Positions 8,863-19,956 of a stretch of DNA of 64,000 nucleotides are shown one piece after another; positions within the stretch are counted from its first letter, which is position 1; each line of letters opens with the position of its first letter. The stretch is from Agaricus subrufescens (Eukaryota; Basidiomycota; Agaricomycetes; Agaricales; Agaricaceae). The translations under genes and the position numbers were made by a program. The stretch lies in NCBI GenBank assembly GCA_029945375.1, contig CM057067.1, positions 2,170,001 through 2,234,000 of the forward strand. Direction: 5' to 3'. The notes under the pieces are model-generated. The model worked only from the letters and a program-made list of their open reading frames with translations, was not told the origin of the DNA and did not search any database.

Positions 8863-11800
8863 TCATGCACTATTATATGTATTAAGAAATGCCAGTGACC
8901 ATTTTTCCACAGAGGCTGTGGCCCGCCTAACTTCTGCAAGACCTCGTGTTCGATCACGCCAACGGGTGGCAGAAAGCAGGACATTTGAATTTGGCTTGTC
9001 AAGCCCCTCAAGAATACATGACTGGCGCTGTTGATAGCATTGTTCTAGCCGAGGATGCCAGCGGCCCTGATCATCACCACTGCCCTCAAATGTAGAGACG
9101 AGAGGGTACCATGAATTCAGCTTGATGTTGGTGCCAACACCTAAGAAGTAGATCATTACACTGCATTTTATCCCGATCAAAGGGAACTTACCTGTAAAGT
9201 TTTGATATACTCCACACAAGAGATCCAGTTCGTCCTTTGTCAGATTGTCATCTACATACTCAACACCATCCTTGTCCCATACACAGAAATTCAGAGCCTT
9301 GTTGTGGTGCAGACCAGATGGCCCCTTCAGGACTTCACTTAAACCAACGCCCTCCGCCAAGGCCAGGCGCCGAACATAACCACCACGTAAGATAGCTGCA
9401 CGGCCTCTCTGAGAAGTCAATATTGACTGGCACCTTTGCTTCCAGAAGTGATAATCAGCGGGAGTGAATATGTGGTCTGAAAAAATCATGGGCCTTGCAG
9501 AACATAGTAGTTTGTCATACACCACAGTAAGATTAAGCCTCTTCTGTAAAGTGTGAAAAGGGACTCCTAGTTGTGATAGTTGAATGACAATATCTTCGTC
9601 TGTGAGCTCAGGGTGTAGGCGACAGACCATAAGGGCGGCAGAGGCAGTATACACAGCAATATTCCAAGACATGGTGGCCAATTCACCAAAATCGAACATG
9701 TAGAGCATGTCCCTACCGGCCCATACTTGTTTAACGTAGCGTAAGCGGGGAGAGAACTTGAGGGGCTCTCTACAGGACGATGACAGATCCCATATAGCTG
9801 CCAGTGGTTCGCGATTGTCTTTGTTGCACAAACATAGCGCAAAATCTATGAAAGCTTTGCCCATTTCTGTCGCCCAAAGAGTACTATTTATGGTGATTGC
9901 AGTGGTGCCAGTGATGGCAATCACAGTTTTGATGTCGCTGACACTTGCCAAACGCCCAATCTCGGCACATAACCCTTGCGGAGGCAGGAAGCCAAAAAAT
10001 GTTGTCAACACACTGGATACTTCGAGCTGAGATTTTGCTAATTCGCTATTGGGCTGGGGAGACTGGGAAGTAAAGGCGTGGATGGTCTCATTTCGGTTCT
10101 CCTCATCTACCTCATCATCTGAGTCTTCCCTTGACTCGTCAAACCAGTCTGAGCATATATTCCACTCATTACAAAATGAGTCATAAACAGCCTCTCCTGG
10201 GCGGGCATCCTCCAGCACCTCACGACGATTTCTTGTAGGAACAAGAGTTCGAGTGAACTGAGGAGGAGTATCTAGATTCCATTCCCACATATACACCGCG
10301 GCGCTCGCCTCTGGTGGTTTCCTTTCACAATTGAGCCTTGTTTGCCGGGCAGCTGGGGTCTCATGGAGTAACATTTTCTGGTGCCTTTTCTTGTGCTTGA
10401 GCATGAAAGGCTCCCAAACATCTCGGCCTGACCTCTCCACGGTGTGGAGCCGCCTATTTTTCCAGACAAGTTGACTGGTTTGGGATGGTGATAAGGGGGG
10501 GGACTGGTTGTTGTCTGTTGGTGGTGGTGGTAACGGGCTTGCAGGAGTAAGATCGTATTCTATCATAGAGTATTAGTTGTTTATAGAATATATAGGTTAG
10601 ACGTTGTTACGGCCCCAGCCGTTTTACGCGTGAAAATTCACGTTTAATGCGGCTATGTGTACGTATTAAGTTCGAGAATGAACAATCGGTCACCCAGTTA
10701 GAGATATGCTCAGTCGAGGACATGTGTGAAGAGAGGTTGACCTAGGGGACGGTCGAGATTGCATCCGCGATTCCTAGCAGGAAAACCGTACTGCTAGGGG
10801 AAATATAATCGCGTTCGAGGACTTAAAATGGAAGTCTCGAGACTGAGTCTAGGGAGACTTTGCTGGAAATTATCATCGAGGTTGGCTATGGGATGGCTCG
10901 AGGACTTAGTGGAACGCGGTTCCTTCAGCGGACCTTATGCTAAACCGAATCTATAACTACTACCTGCCTAATAAGGAAAGGGCTAGGAAGTAGACGACTT
11001 ACACATGTTGAGACTGAATTAACCTGAAGCGAGACTGTTGGAGTTGTCGGTCGAGACTCTGGATCAGGCGGTAATAGTGATAATCTCGAAGCAACTAAAG
11101 GCGAGATAGAAGTGTAGTCTAATCGAGGACACCTTATCGACGGGATTATCAGTGGGGGGTGCGCCTCGGGAGTTTCTAGACTAGGGTCTAGGGTTAGAAG
11201 CTCGTTAGCCAATGAGGAGTGGAAGATTAGGCAAGTGCAATGTTCGGTCGAGGAGACTGAATAGTCGAGACTGTTGATTGGTGGAGAAAGATGAGTCAAG
11301 GAGACTATACCCATTCAGTGCTGGATACGGACTTGGTTATCTGTTTCATATTTGTTTATTTTGTCTCAGTTTTTTATTGTGTATCGTATATAGTCGCCAG
11401 TCGAGGACGAGGTTCGGAATCGAATCTTTGCCCAAGCGCTGTGCGAGTGAAATCGAGTTTGGTTAAACTTCGCAGTGTTCTAAGCATTTCTTAAGTTCTT
11501 TCTCGACTCGGAAGGTCTTGTGTTCTGCTCGAGAGAGTATCTTCACTGGTCTAATAGGATCGCGATAGCATTTGGTGCTAGCTCGACTTGTCTTGCAGTC
11601 TGTCTCAAAGCGCGAAGGCAGGTCAAGGCTCTCCAAGTTTGTTGAGGCATCACTAGGGCGGATTCGCTACCCCTCCTAGATAGGTGTCTAACCCATTCTA
11701 TTGAGGACAGTCGTCGCGGGTTTAGCCACTCGTCGTGAAGGTTCTAATCGAAACAGCATAGGTCTGGAAGAGGTTTCTATTCAGTCGAGACTTGTTTCAC

Positions 11801-12890
11801 ATTTCTATTCTACCCCTATTTTCATTTAATACTTAATCGAGACACTTACTTTCACTTTCTTTCTGATTTATTCTCCCCACGAACCGCACTCGAGACTCAG
11901 TGTAATTCAAAGGGTTGCATTCGCATTCGATTTTATATTTTTTTATATTTTATTTTCCATATTCACACCGATCTAGTCTCTTCAACGTTACGCACCATAG
12001 TCTTGTACATCTCCATATTCATCTGCGGCGCTTATGTTGTGGGAGGTTACAAACGGGGAAAGGATAGTGGTCGCAACTTGGAGAACTTCAGGTGGCGGAA
12101 CCATTAGTTTGAAGTTGGCTCTTTGGCTTTGGGCAATCTCTCAAGAACCCCAACGATACCATACTGGCATGCCGCAGTAGTCAAACCATGAAGCAGAGGG
12201 TTGGTTTGGTTGATCATCGGGGTTGTGTAGAAAGGCTCCCGAACGATTAGCGTCCCAAAAATGTTGGAGCAGTGGAGCACAATGAAGAGACTCCCACACA
12301 CTGATACGACTTTTGTCCCACCCAACCAATATCTTGTACCATTCCGTAGGAGAAATACCCTCCAAATACTTGGGGTCCTCCGGCACGGTCTTCAACATCC
12401 AATATAGCAGCGCGATCCACATCGCAAACCAGTCCCGTCCCTGATGTACATAATGCCATGTCTGGGCCTCGGTTGGGTGGCCATTAGTGTAGCCCCACTT
12501 TTGAGACAAGTATGGCTCTAGGTAGTGTATGTTGAAGCGGCGTGATAAGATACCTAGCACCTCTCGAATCAGGTTCTCCACAGCCAACCATCTATTTTGT
12601 GAAAGAAACAGCAGCATGTGTTGTGTGCCATCAGAATTGACAAGTAGGTGGCGAGGCATATAACCGATATCCTCCACAAGTGCCCCGTTCCAGCAAACGG
12701 GCCGTCTTGGCATGAAGCCTGGCCACGGAAAGCTTTCAGACCACCAGCATGGGGCTTCAAAAGCTTCTACGCCAATGTTGTTAAATAAGGTGATATCATT
12801 GATGTTGGGATAGCTGGGAGGCGGGACATCTCTGTCACTATTTGGCGAGTAGTAGAGAATGCCATCAATAAGGTATGCTCGGCGTGGCAT
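8863..12890 (-). CDS. large protein of unknown function, intron 1 enlarged by a solo LTR, one in-frame TGA
   Basis: Exons 12890-11996, 10559-9192 and 9140-8863 join to 2541 nt, an exact multiple of three (846 codons). Intron 2 is 51 bp. Intron 1 (11995-10560) is 1436 bp, of which 1384 bp are an LTR plus its target duplication, leaving an ancestral 52-bp intron. The N-terminus begins MPRRAYLIDGILYYSPNSDR, with PCWWSESFPWPGFMPRRPVCW and RDWFAMWIALLYW. A Pro-rich linker follows, then LVWKNRRLHTVERSGRDVWE and a C-terminal region with PSGLHHNKALNFCVWDKDG. I recall this as a family confined to Agaricomycete repeats; no catalytic motif is evident. A TGA at 12141-12143 (SG-stop-EIAQ context, explained by CGA to TGA) breaks the frame. 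It ends just inside the left terminal repeat. Confidence 0.65.
10605..11984 (+). mobile_element. solo Gypsy-type LTR with 4-bp target duplication
   Basis: Starts TGTTACGGCCCCAGCC and ends ...AGTCTCTTCA (TG...CA), flanked by ACGT at 10601-10604 and 11985-11988. A second copy in inverse orientation lies at 47498-48824, where a polypurine tract precedes the TG end and so defines the LTR boundary. No internal region is present here, so this is a solo LTR left by LTR-LTR recombination. This copy is CpG-rich. Confidence 0.85.
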
Positions 12891-12899
12891 TGTTGAAAT

Positions 12900-13700
12900 T
12901 ATAGTATGACAGGCCCTGGTAAACCAAGATGTAGGTGATGTTATTCCCGGGAGCCCAAGAAGTAAACAGATGAGAGTCTTGAAAAGCCTGAGTGATCACT
13001 GTTTCCTGAGTGAACTCTGGCTAGCAGATAAGTTGAGTAGGCGGCGCAGCGGGGATGACAGTACACCAGCAATTTGACAATTGGTGATCCACCTCTTTTC
13101 TTTCCCACATACCAACCATCACCGGAGTGCGCCCCCGCTGTTGCCCCCACTATTGTGACCGGAATACGATGGTCTGGACTCTGGGCCCTCTTCAAAAACC
13201 ATACTTTTCGCCGTCATTTCCGCCCATGTCCTGGCCCCTCTGGAACTCTTCGCTTGTACAACAAGTGAGATGTGCCAACCACCGCTCACACAACCTAAAC
13301 TAAAAGCCGAACTCAGGAGCCTGCCTGACTCTTAGCCTATAAACATACTGGACCTTTTCTCAACACCTGCCCTGCCACAGCCCACATTGACGCATCTCTT
13401 CCACCTGAGACCTCCATGGGCAGGGACATGTTCCCTGAGGAAATTCACACCCAGATACCCGCGTAACACAGAACCCAGATATTGATATAGTTGCCAGGAT
13501 CTACGAGTTCACCTCCACAGATGATGACAACAACATCCACAGGCCCAGCGGCCTTGGCACCGCTACCTCCATCTCGTCGCTGCCCCCCTCCCCTTCAACT
13601 ACCTCTCACCCTGTCTCACGCGTCTCACATGCGCGCTCCCCCCTAGTCTCCTCTTCTCCCACAGCACCCCGGAAAAAGCATCTCTCAACCCTCGTCTCTC
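12900..13700. other. no confident gene; Ser/Pro-rich plus-strand frames
   Basis: The plus strand around 13480-13740 gives a Ser/Thr/Pro-rich open stretch that could be remnant coding sequence. Nothing recognised. Confidence 0.3.
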
Positions 13701-14297
13701 GCTCTCCTCTATGCCCTCGGAAACCGTTGCTTTCATTTTCTCATCTCTCAAAGTTTGATGTTGCTCGGATCGCTCGGATGTGCAGATCATTTATATTTAC
13801 TGCGCGGGCCTTGTCGTACTCGGACATCTGCCTCAAAACACACCTCCCTGTCCAACTTCGTCGCCACGTTGGGCTCCAGATGCATCGCCTCTATCTCTTC
13901 ATTACACCCCCTTCCACTTTTACTCCCACCTACGCTCTTGAGCTCATGCATACAACCGTGGCGGTACCCCCACCGCTCTTGCCATTCCCGCCCCAGACAG
14001 ACAGGATCTATTAGTCCAGCCCCGCGCCGCCATCTTCCAGCTGCAAGTCGTTTTGCATAGTTGGCAGGATGGTTTCGTGACTGTGCGTTCTCGCCTTCCT
14101 TGTTGTATATCGGAGAGCTGATTGTTCACATACAGTTGGATGCAAGTATGTTCAATGTGCTAGGGGGGGCCTGGGCACAGAAGGTCAGTGGGTGTTGTGG
14201 TATGGGAGAAGAGGGGAAAGACACACGTCCCAGGGGACGTTTCTTATTGCAGATCTTGGACAAGCATTGGAGGACAGGGAGCACGTGACTGGGCTGC

Positions 14298-14458
14298 ATG
14301 CTGCGCGCCCTCTCCTTGCGCACCCAGGCCTTTTCAACAGAGGCCCCCAAAAAGCAGCCCAAGCCCTGTCTCTCCGTGGCCATCGTCCTCAACCGCTCCC
14401 CCTTCCTCACCCGCACCCGCAGCCCCTTCGAGCAGGCATTACGCGAAGTTGTTATTAA
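14298..14458 (+). pseudogene. mitochondrial ribosomal protein mL46 (L17/MRPL46), N-terminal fragment
   Basis: Reads [20 protein letters not shown] then [20 protein letters not shown]. It is a mitochondrial-targeting-like start (Arg/Ser-rich, no acidic residues) followed by the ILNRSPxLTxxxxxFE block found at the start of the mL46 Nudix-like domain. Relatives continue with AYYxYQxR; here the sequence switches to unrelated codons at about 14445 and into HSP70 sequence by 14480. Only about 50 codons remain. Confidence 0.6.
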
Positions 14459-14477
14459 GGCCACGACCGCTCGTCAT

Positions 14478-14940
14478 CTTCGATCCTGGTGGAGGTGCTT
14501 TCGATGTTTCCCTTCTTACTATTGAGGAGGGTACCTTCAAAGTCAAGGCTACCGCTGGTGATACTAACCTTGGTGAAGACTCTGATAATCACCTTGTCAA
14601 TCACCTCATCCAGAAATTCAAAAGCAAGAACAGAACAAGAACAGTATGTATCAATGAATTCTTTGAGTAGAGACCATGGTGTTGATCTATGAATTAGACT
14701 TGTCCGGGAAGGGGCACGCTGTCCGTCATTTCCGTAATTCTTGTCACCAAGTGCACTCCGTACTCAGCAGCTTGGAGACATCGATCGAAATTGATTCTCT
14801 TTTCGACAGTATTGACTTCTACACTTCCCTATCTGTGTCCATTTCGGGGAGCTCTGCCAAGACCCTTTCCGTGGTACTCTGGGACCCGTTGGGAAGGTCC
14901 TCTGTGACTCGAAGATTGACAGGTCCAATCTTCGGCATGT
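14478..14940 (+). pseudogene. HSP70 chaperone fragment, internally deleted
   Basis: Frame 1 reads [20 protein letters not shown] and [20 protein letters not shown], the phosphate-2/adenosine region of the HSP70 ATPase domain (canonical [19 protein letters not shown]). After a gap with stops, TSIEIDSLFDSIDFYTSL (about 14780-14830) and then, in another frame, FGELCQDPFRGTLGPVGKVL (about 14845-14905) match the HSP70 segment SIEIDSLxxGIDFYTSxTRARFEELxxDLFRxTL. About 20% of the protein is present, in three pieces with frameshifts. It is fused at its left to mL46 sequence. Confidence 0.8.
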
Positions 14941-15290
14941 TGAAGGCTCTTCTGCTTTCAACGCCGCCCTCACCGATGAACTCTACTTTCAAGTCTCCAG
15001 CGATTTTGACCCTATCCGCGTCGATCCCCCAGGTGCTGCTACTCATTGCTTTGTCGAAACTCTCCTTGCCCGAGGCCATCATGACCGCATTTTTGCTTAT
15101 GATGTTTGCTTCATCGGCATTGCCCTGACCAGCTTGAGGCCCTTGCATCTGCGTGGTCCCTACATTAACGGCTCTGCGGAGTTCCTCAGCAGAAGCTCTG
15201 GAGCATTTGCCTTTTCCCCAATCTCGTCTGGACTCAGTTACTCGTATACCCTCAGTAGCGTACTATGGACATTGCTTGAGTGATTGTCTA
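14941..15290 (+). pseudogene. unidentified coding remnant following the HSP70 fragment
   Basis: The frame that carries the last HSP70 block stays open for about 115 codons after homology ends, reading VEGSSAFNAALTDELYFQVS, DPIRVDPPGAATHCFVETLL and later FLSRSSGAFAFSPISSGLSY. It is not HSP70 and I do not recognise it. It may be a third captured gene piece. Confidence 0.35.
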
Positions 15291-15442
15291 AGTGTCGCGT
15301 AATAAACCCAGATTTTTTTAAGAAAACAAAGAACATTATATCATTACACACTGTCACTTCTATCACTTCTACAGATCCGCGTCGCGTTGCGTCCCCGACG
15401 TCGTTGGTGTGACAGTGTGACACCCTCCTAATCTTTGTCCGA

Positions 15443-15703
15443 CACTCCACCACCTACTGCCGAGGTAAGTTGTTGCTCACCCCTTTTATTAGTTCGTTCT
15501 ATTTCTCTTCTAGGGCCCATGTATATGGAAATGGCGCAGCAGAATAACCCCCAGGATGGCTTTATTTTCAAGGCGGGCGGTATGAACCGTCCCCCTCATT
15601 TCATCCGCGCTGGGATGCCCAGTGCCTACCAGCTTTAATCATCATTCTGCATACTCATATGCTTGTCTGGCCTACGACTGCTCCCTGCGGTCCCAGTAAG
15701 ACG
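15443..15703 (+). repeat. dispersed module, copy 1, upstream of the TET/JBP gene (partner 25851-26104)
   Basis: Shared landmarks in the same order: CTCCACCACCTAC, GTAAGTT, a TAG/CAG before GGGCCCATG, GGTATGAACC, GCGCTGGGATGCCCAGTGCC, CTTGTCTGGCCTA, and GGTCCCAGTAAGAC. The intron-like GTAAGTT...AG suggests both copies derive from one spliced 5' region. Copy 1 ends 181 bp before the TET/JBP start codon; copy 2 ends about 890 bp before the transposase start. Confidence 0.75.
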
Positions 15704-15709
15704 GTGTAT

Positions 15710-15846
15710 GAGTGCTACCCTGAACGCTTGGTGCCCCCATACTCTCATGCTATTGCAATGCACATTGCAACATGCGTATTATAGCTAGTTTGAATCGTAG
15801 GAGTGCCACCCTGAACACTTGGTGTCCCACGCTCCTATACTATTGT
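15710..15846 (+). repeat. 91-bp-period tandem duplication in the TET/JBP upstream region
   Basis: GAGTGCTACCCTGAACGCTT at 15710 recurs as GAGTGCCACCCTGAACACTT at 15801, followed by similar CATACTCTCATGCTATTG / CACGCTCCTATACTATTG. It is partial and diverged. Confidence 0.6.
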
Positions 15847-15883
15847 TGTAATACGCGTTGCGTCTTAACCTCTGACCCCATCC

Positions 15884-17415
15884 ATGGCTCTTAACCAATG
15901 CTCATACCCATCATCGCTATACGTGCAACGCAGGACACGCAGTGGGCGTGAATTTATGGGTACCTTGGCTCATTTTCCATCCACACCCCCCCATGCCCAA
16001 CAATCAGAACCTAACCCAGGCAAACCTATGAGTACCTTAGAACGCACACCATCTACAATTGACCATGTTCAACAGCTTGAACATTCTGCTCTCAAGCGAT
16101 TGCGGAGCCCTGCACACGATGCCCAGGACACCAACGAGGCCGAACTTCCAGCAAAGAAGAAATACAGGTGCAAAACAAAATGCCCTAGGAAAGAGAGCCG
16201 CTTATCGGTGACCAACACTGGCGCCCATTGTCGGCGCCAGGCTCACGTTGCTGCTACAAGAAACCTGGATGGGCATCGCTGCACCCAGCAGGATCGCCAA
16301 GTGGTCAAAATCTCTAGTTCACCCATCCACACCGGTTTCAATTACTCCAGCATCAAAGCTCAAGGAGGTGGCTACAACGGAATCCATTTGGGTTCTAAAG
16401 TTGACCATTTCCCTCATGGCGACGTCAGAACTCTGTTATCTCAAGGCTATGCTCTTATTGCTTGGGATGGTAGGCTTCTATCCTTACATCACTTTGCTCA
16501 TCGTCTGACTATCTTGTAGGGATCAAGCCCAAGCCCCTCTTAGATAATAAGGGGCACATATTTGCTGTTTTTGCGGGCAGGCCAGAGGGGGATAGCTACC
16601 TCACAAGTTGTCAAGAGCTCTACAGTGAGCTGGAACGCCTGAGGAAAAGCGGTCTTCCCGCAAAGTACTCTGATCATCGACATGGCAGCTATCCAGCTTT
16701 GGACTCCGGTGTTACCCATGGTCCTGGCTCAGGTACCATAACTAAAACAGCCCCCGCAAAATTAGAGCCTTTCCTTGACAATCTCCTGGGAACCCGCCCA
16801 GTAAGGCGTGCTCTCGGCTTTTGTGACGGTAAGAAGCAAAGTTTTTGAGTGGAGGTCCCTCTCTCTGATACCAACATATCAGGTGCTTTCAATCGATGGG
16901 CTCCAAAACTTTATGAAAGGTACCGTGATGCCCTCAACCTGGCATTATTGAGACCGGAGTACTCCCATATCACAAGAATTAGCAAGAAGAGTGTTTTTGC
17001 ATCCCACTGCCCTAATGTTGGTCCCTCTGTAGTCACAAGACCCCACAGAGATTCTATGAATCTTGCGCATGGATGGTGCGCTGTGGTGGCTCTTGGAGAC
17101 TTTGACCATGTTGCTGGCGGCCATTTGGTGCTCCACGAGCCTCGAGTAGTTGTCCAGTTTCCGGCAGGTTCGGCTGCTCTAATACCATCAGCTGCGATTA
17201 CCCACAGCAATACCACCTTGAAAGCAGGAGATAAAAGAGCATCAATTACATTTTACACCGGTGGTGGGCTCTTCCGCTTTGTAGATAATGGCTTTCAAAC
17301 TTTGAGTTCTATGAGCGCTGAGGAGAGAAAAAGGATGCAGGCTGCCCGGGATATTACCGCACCATCTGGTGCTACCTGGTTCAGCAAGCTAGAAGAACTC
17401 GGCGAGCTAGTATAA
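15884..17415 (+). CDS. TET/JBP-like 2-oxoglutarate/Fe(II) dioxygenase, predicted 5-methylcytosine oxidase
   Basis: Three exons (15884-16469, 16520-16828, 16883-17415) with 50- and 54-bp GT...AG introns give an uninterrupted 475-residue protein. The first 100 residues are basic and disordered (RTRSGREF, AKKKYRCKTKCPRK), suiting a nuclear DNA-binding protein. The C-terminal domain has the double-stranded beta-helix signature: HRD (His353, Asp355) for iron, GWCAVVALGDFDHVAGGHLV, FPAGSAALIPSAAITHSN (distal iron ligand His406), and DKRASITFYTGGGLFRFVDN with Arg417 placed to bind 2-oxoglutarate. This pattern (G/A-W-C-A...GDF...GGHLVL...FPxGSxxLIPSAxxxHSN...R) matches the Agaricomycete TET/JBP expansion associated with transposons. 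Family members oxidise 5mC or thymine in DNA; substrate here is inferred. Apparently intact. A generic prolyl-hydroxylase-like enzyme is the alternative. Confidence 0.8.
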
Positions 17416-17675
17416 AGCTATTTTCATCATAATTCATTAATATACATTTCTCCGCTCTGTTACCCCTTACGCCCTTACGCCCTCACAGGCTTGTTGTGCA
17501 AGAGCCTGCCCTTTACCCCCTGTCCCTACCCCAATGGGCGGTCCTAGTTATCGTTTGCCCTACATCCCTGCTATGTGACGACCTGTACTTCAAGAGAGTA
17601 ATTAATATGACATCAAGCGGCCACATGTTCACGTAATTATCGAGAATTGGATATTTCTTTACCATCTAGAAGACA

Positions 17676-18316
17676 TTAGGACACCTTGCTTAGATCCGAT
17701 GTAGGAGGCCTTACCTCTTGCCTGACAGAAGACGTCCTGCTCTTGTCTTGCATTTTAAAGCATTTTGTTGGATCCAGCTTCTTCAGCATGAGCTGTCGTG
17801 CATCATCCTTGATGGCCGTCATAAGCGTAGTATCCCAATCCACCAGCTCTGATAAATTCTTCCTCCCTGCTCCTACTGGCCGCTTAATCTGGATCTTTTT
17901 GGCAACCTGGCTGCTCCAGGCTGCCTGTGGGATGGGAGTCCCCCGTGGGGTTGATTCCTCAGAAGATTCTACAGCAGAAAGGTCACTTGATTCGTCCAAT
18001 AGCTCATCGCTGTCCATGATTGGGCCTTGACGCCGAACATTCCGGAAAGTGAGCGTGGACCACTGTCTATGGGGCAAAGGAGGTGGAGGTGACAAAGGAA
18101 GTGAGGAAGGTGAAAGAATAGGTGAAGGGGATGGTTGCTTGTATGGATGAAAGCGGACACGGGGGCTGGCCAATGGCAAATCTTCATTCAACAATACATC
18201 AGGGAAGCTCTCGACTGTAAGGTCTGTTTCGTTCAAGAGTACAATCAAAGGAGGTGGAGGGGGCAATGCTGGTGCCAAGGGAGGGATGTGCTTCGTATCG
18301 ACCATCTTAGTTGTGA
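17676..18316 (-). CDS. unknown Pro-rich protein with a basic K-RP-GxGRKNL box
   Basis: Start chosen at the ATG giving MVDTKHIPPLAPALPPPPPL; upstream codons belong to the overlapping opposite-strand region. The protein (about 213 aa) has a Pro-rich N-terminus (LSPSSLPLSPPPPLPH), an acidic Ser patch (SDELLDESSDLSAVESSEES) and a C-terminal helical box IKRPVGAGRKNLSELVDWDT followed by a Lys-rich helix. The last part resembles a small domain I recall from proteins encoded beside Agaricomycete transposases (K-P-GE-GR-xGYNLxxxLxW), where it may bind DNA. That is weak memory, not proof. It lies tail-to-tail with the TET/JBP gene, 260 bp apart, and head-to-head with the WD40 gene 185 bp away. Confidence 0.5.
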
Positions 18317-18500
18317 GCAATAGTTGTTGGCTGAAGCCTTTCTTAAAGGCAAAAGCGTTGACAATTGAAACAATAGCACAGTACCAGTGGCCTACAAAAG
18401 ACTGCGTTACCACTCCAACCTTCCCGTTGCTACCAACCCCTCATGCTTTTGTTTGCGGTAGTTCAAAACATGGAGATGCCTCCCAATTTTCTTTCCAATC

Positions 18501-19956
18501 ATGTCCTCAGAAATTTTGCAAGACGCTAGGCAGGTATCCTATTGCAAAGCTGCAGTTTTTACGCACACTGGCACTATACTGTGTATGCGTGCAACCCAGG
18601 ATGGAAAGTTGGCTTGTGGTGGTAAGAATCTACGACCTGTCAGCCGTATTACTCACTGACCCATATTAGGAAGCAATGGTGTCACAATCTGGAATTTACG
18701 CACTAAAGCTAAACTCAGGTCACCTTCGAAAGCAGGCTTAAGAGGAGCGACAACTGCTCTCACCTGGCTACAGCATGAAGACAAGCTGGAACTCGGTCTA
18801 ATCTATGGCACTCAGGCCGGTTTCCTCGTAGAATGGAAAGAAGTCAAGAAAGCGGGTACAGGGGTGAGTAATCCAATGCTTGGTCTCTCTCATTCTTATC
18901 TGGTAAAAAGGCAACATTTGAAGAGACCTACTGCGTTCAACTCGCAAAGCCATCTGAGGTTACTAGTATCGCTTACGATGCCTCATCTAATTGCCTTGCT
19001 GTCTGCAACCGTAACGCTGTTGTCCAGCTGTTCGCTGTTGACGAAACAGGGACACTGCGCTTTTTTTAAAATAAGTTTTCAGTAGATTTATCAGATTATT
19101 TTAGGAACTTCCCGCAAATAACATGATTTCTGTCACAATCTGCGCCGGTGACTGTATCCCAAAGGCCATTGCCTTTGGACCCATCAACAGTGAAGACCGC
19201 TCTCTCCTAGTGTTTGGATTACATGATGGTCTGGTGTGAGTATCGGTTTACTTCATACTTGTCTCATCACGCTTATGATCTACAGCCATACTCTGAAGAC
19301 AAGTGATGGTAGAGTGGAGAATTCTTTCAAGACAGGCGGCATGATGTAAGCCTGCAAATTCTACAATTTATTACCATTAACATTTTGATCAGAGGGGATG
19401 CCGATGTTAATGAGCGGGGCAGTGTGTTTGTCATTGACGATCCGCTTGAGGGAGCAGCTCTGTATCGTCTCAGTTCTGGGGCTAGGGTTCGCACATATCC
19501 GGTCCCAACTACAAAATCAATGAGAGCATGTCAAGTATCCTTTGCTGAGGATTGGAGCTGCATAGTCATCGGCAGTGACCATGGTAAAGTTTATGTCTTT
19601 GACAGGCAAAGTGGGGAGGTTGTAGACAAACTCGATCTTGGCTCCAATCAAAGAGTGCAGATCATCTCGGTTAGTGGTTACGTCCAAACATGTTGGGTTT
19701 TCTGATAAATAAGCAGGCCGCCGACGTGGACATGGTCCCAACTATCTTTGCAGCCAGGTCGGGATTAGAAGGGGAAAAAAGTGAGGTAATAATCTGGCGA
19801 AAGACAAAGAAACAAGTAGGACCAGAACAAGCCCCTCGACCCGCCCCTTCAACCAATCACAAAGCCGGTATCTTAGAGATATGTATGATACTAGCGTCGC
19901 TTGCTTTTGTCTGGCAAAATCTAGGAGGTTTTATGACGGCTATGTGGGGTCTCTAG
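18501..19956 (+). CDS. WD40-repeat protein with C-terminal membrane helix
   Basis: Begins MSSEILQDARQVSYCKAAVF. About seven exons with 45-60-bp introns encode beta-propeller blades: GTILCMRATQDGKLACGG/SNGVTIWNLRTKAKL, LIYGTQAGFLVEWKE, VTSIAYDASSNCLAVCNRNA, KAIAFGPINSEDRSLLVFGL, CQVSFAEDWSCIVIGSDHGK followed by VYVFDRQSGEVVDKL, and TIFAARSGLEGEKSEVIIWR. A single C-terminal helix (ILEICMILASLAFVWQNLGG) then ends at the TAG at 19954. This is a common Agaricomycete architecture of unknown role. One problem: around a T7 run at 19059-19065 the frame meets TAA (LRFF-stop), and I find no good intron to skip it, so a 1-bp indel or sequencing error is likely. It starts 185 bp from the divergent Pro-rich gene. 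Confidence 0.6.

Noticed and set aside
9758..10030. Plus-strand frame within the 8863-12890 gene
   Set aside because: Antisense of a well-supported spliced minus-strand gene.
8863..12890. KDZ transposase as the identity of the 846-codon gene
   Set aside because: No KDZ signature residues or CxC clusters could be seen; the only recognised transposases are at 26994-30744 and 33793-37698.
14478..14940. Functional HSP70 gene
   Set aside because: Only about a fifth of the protein in three frames, with stops and no N- or C-terminus.
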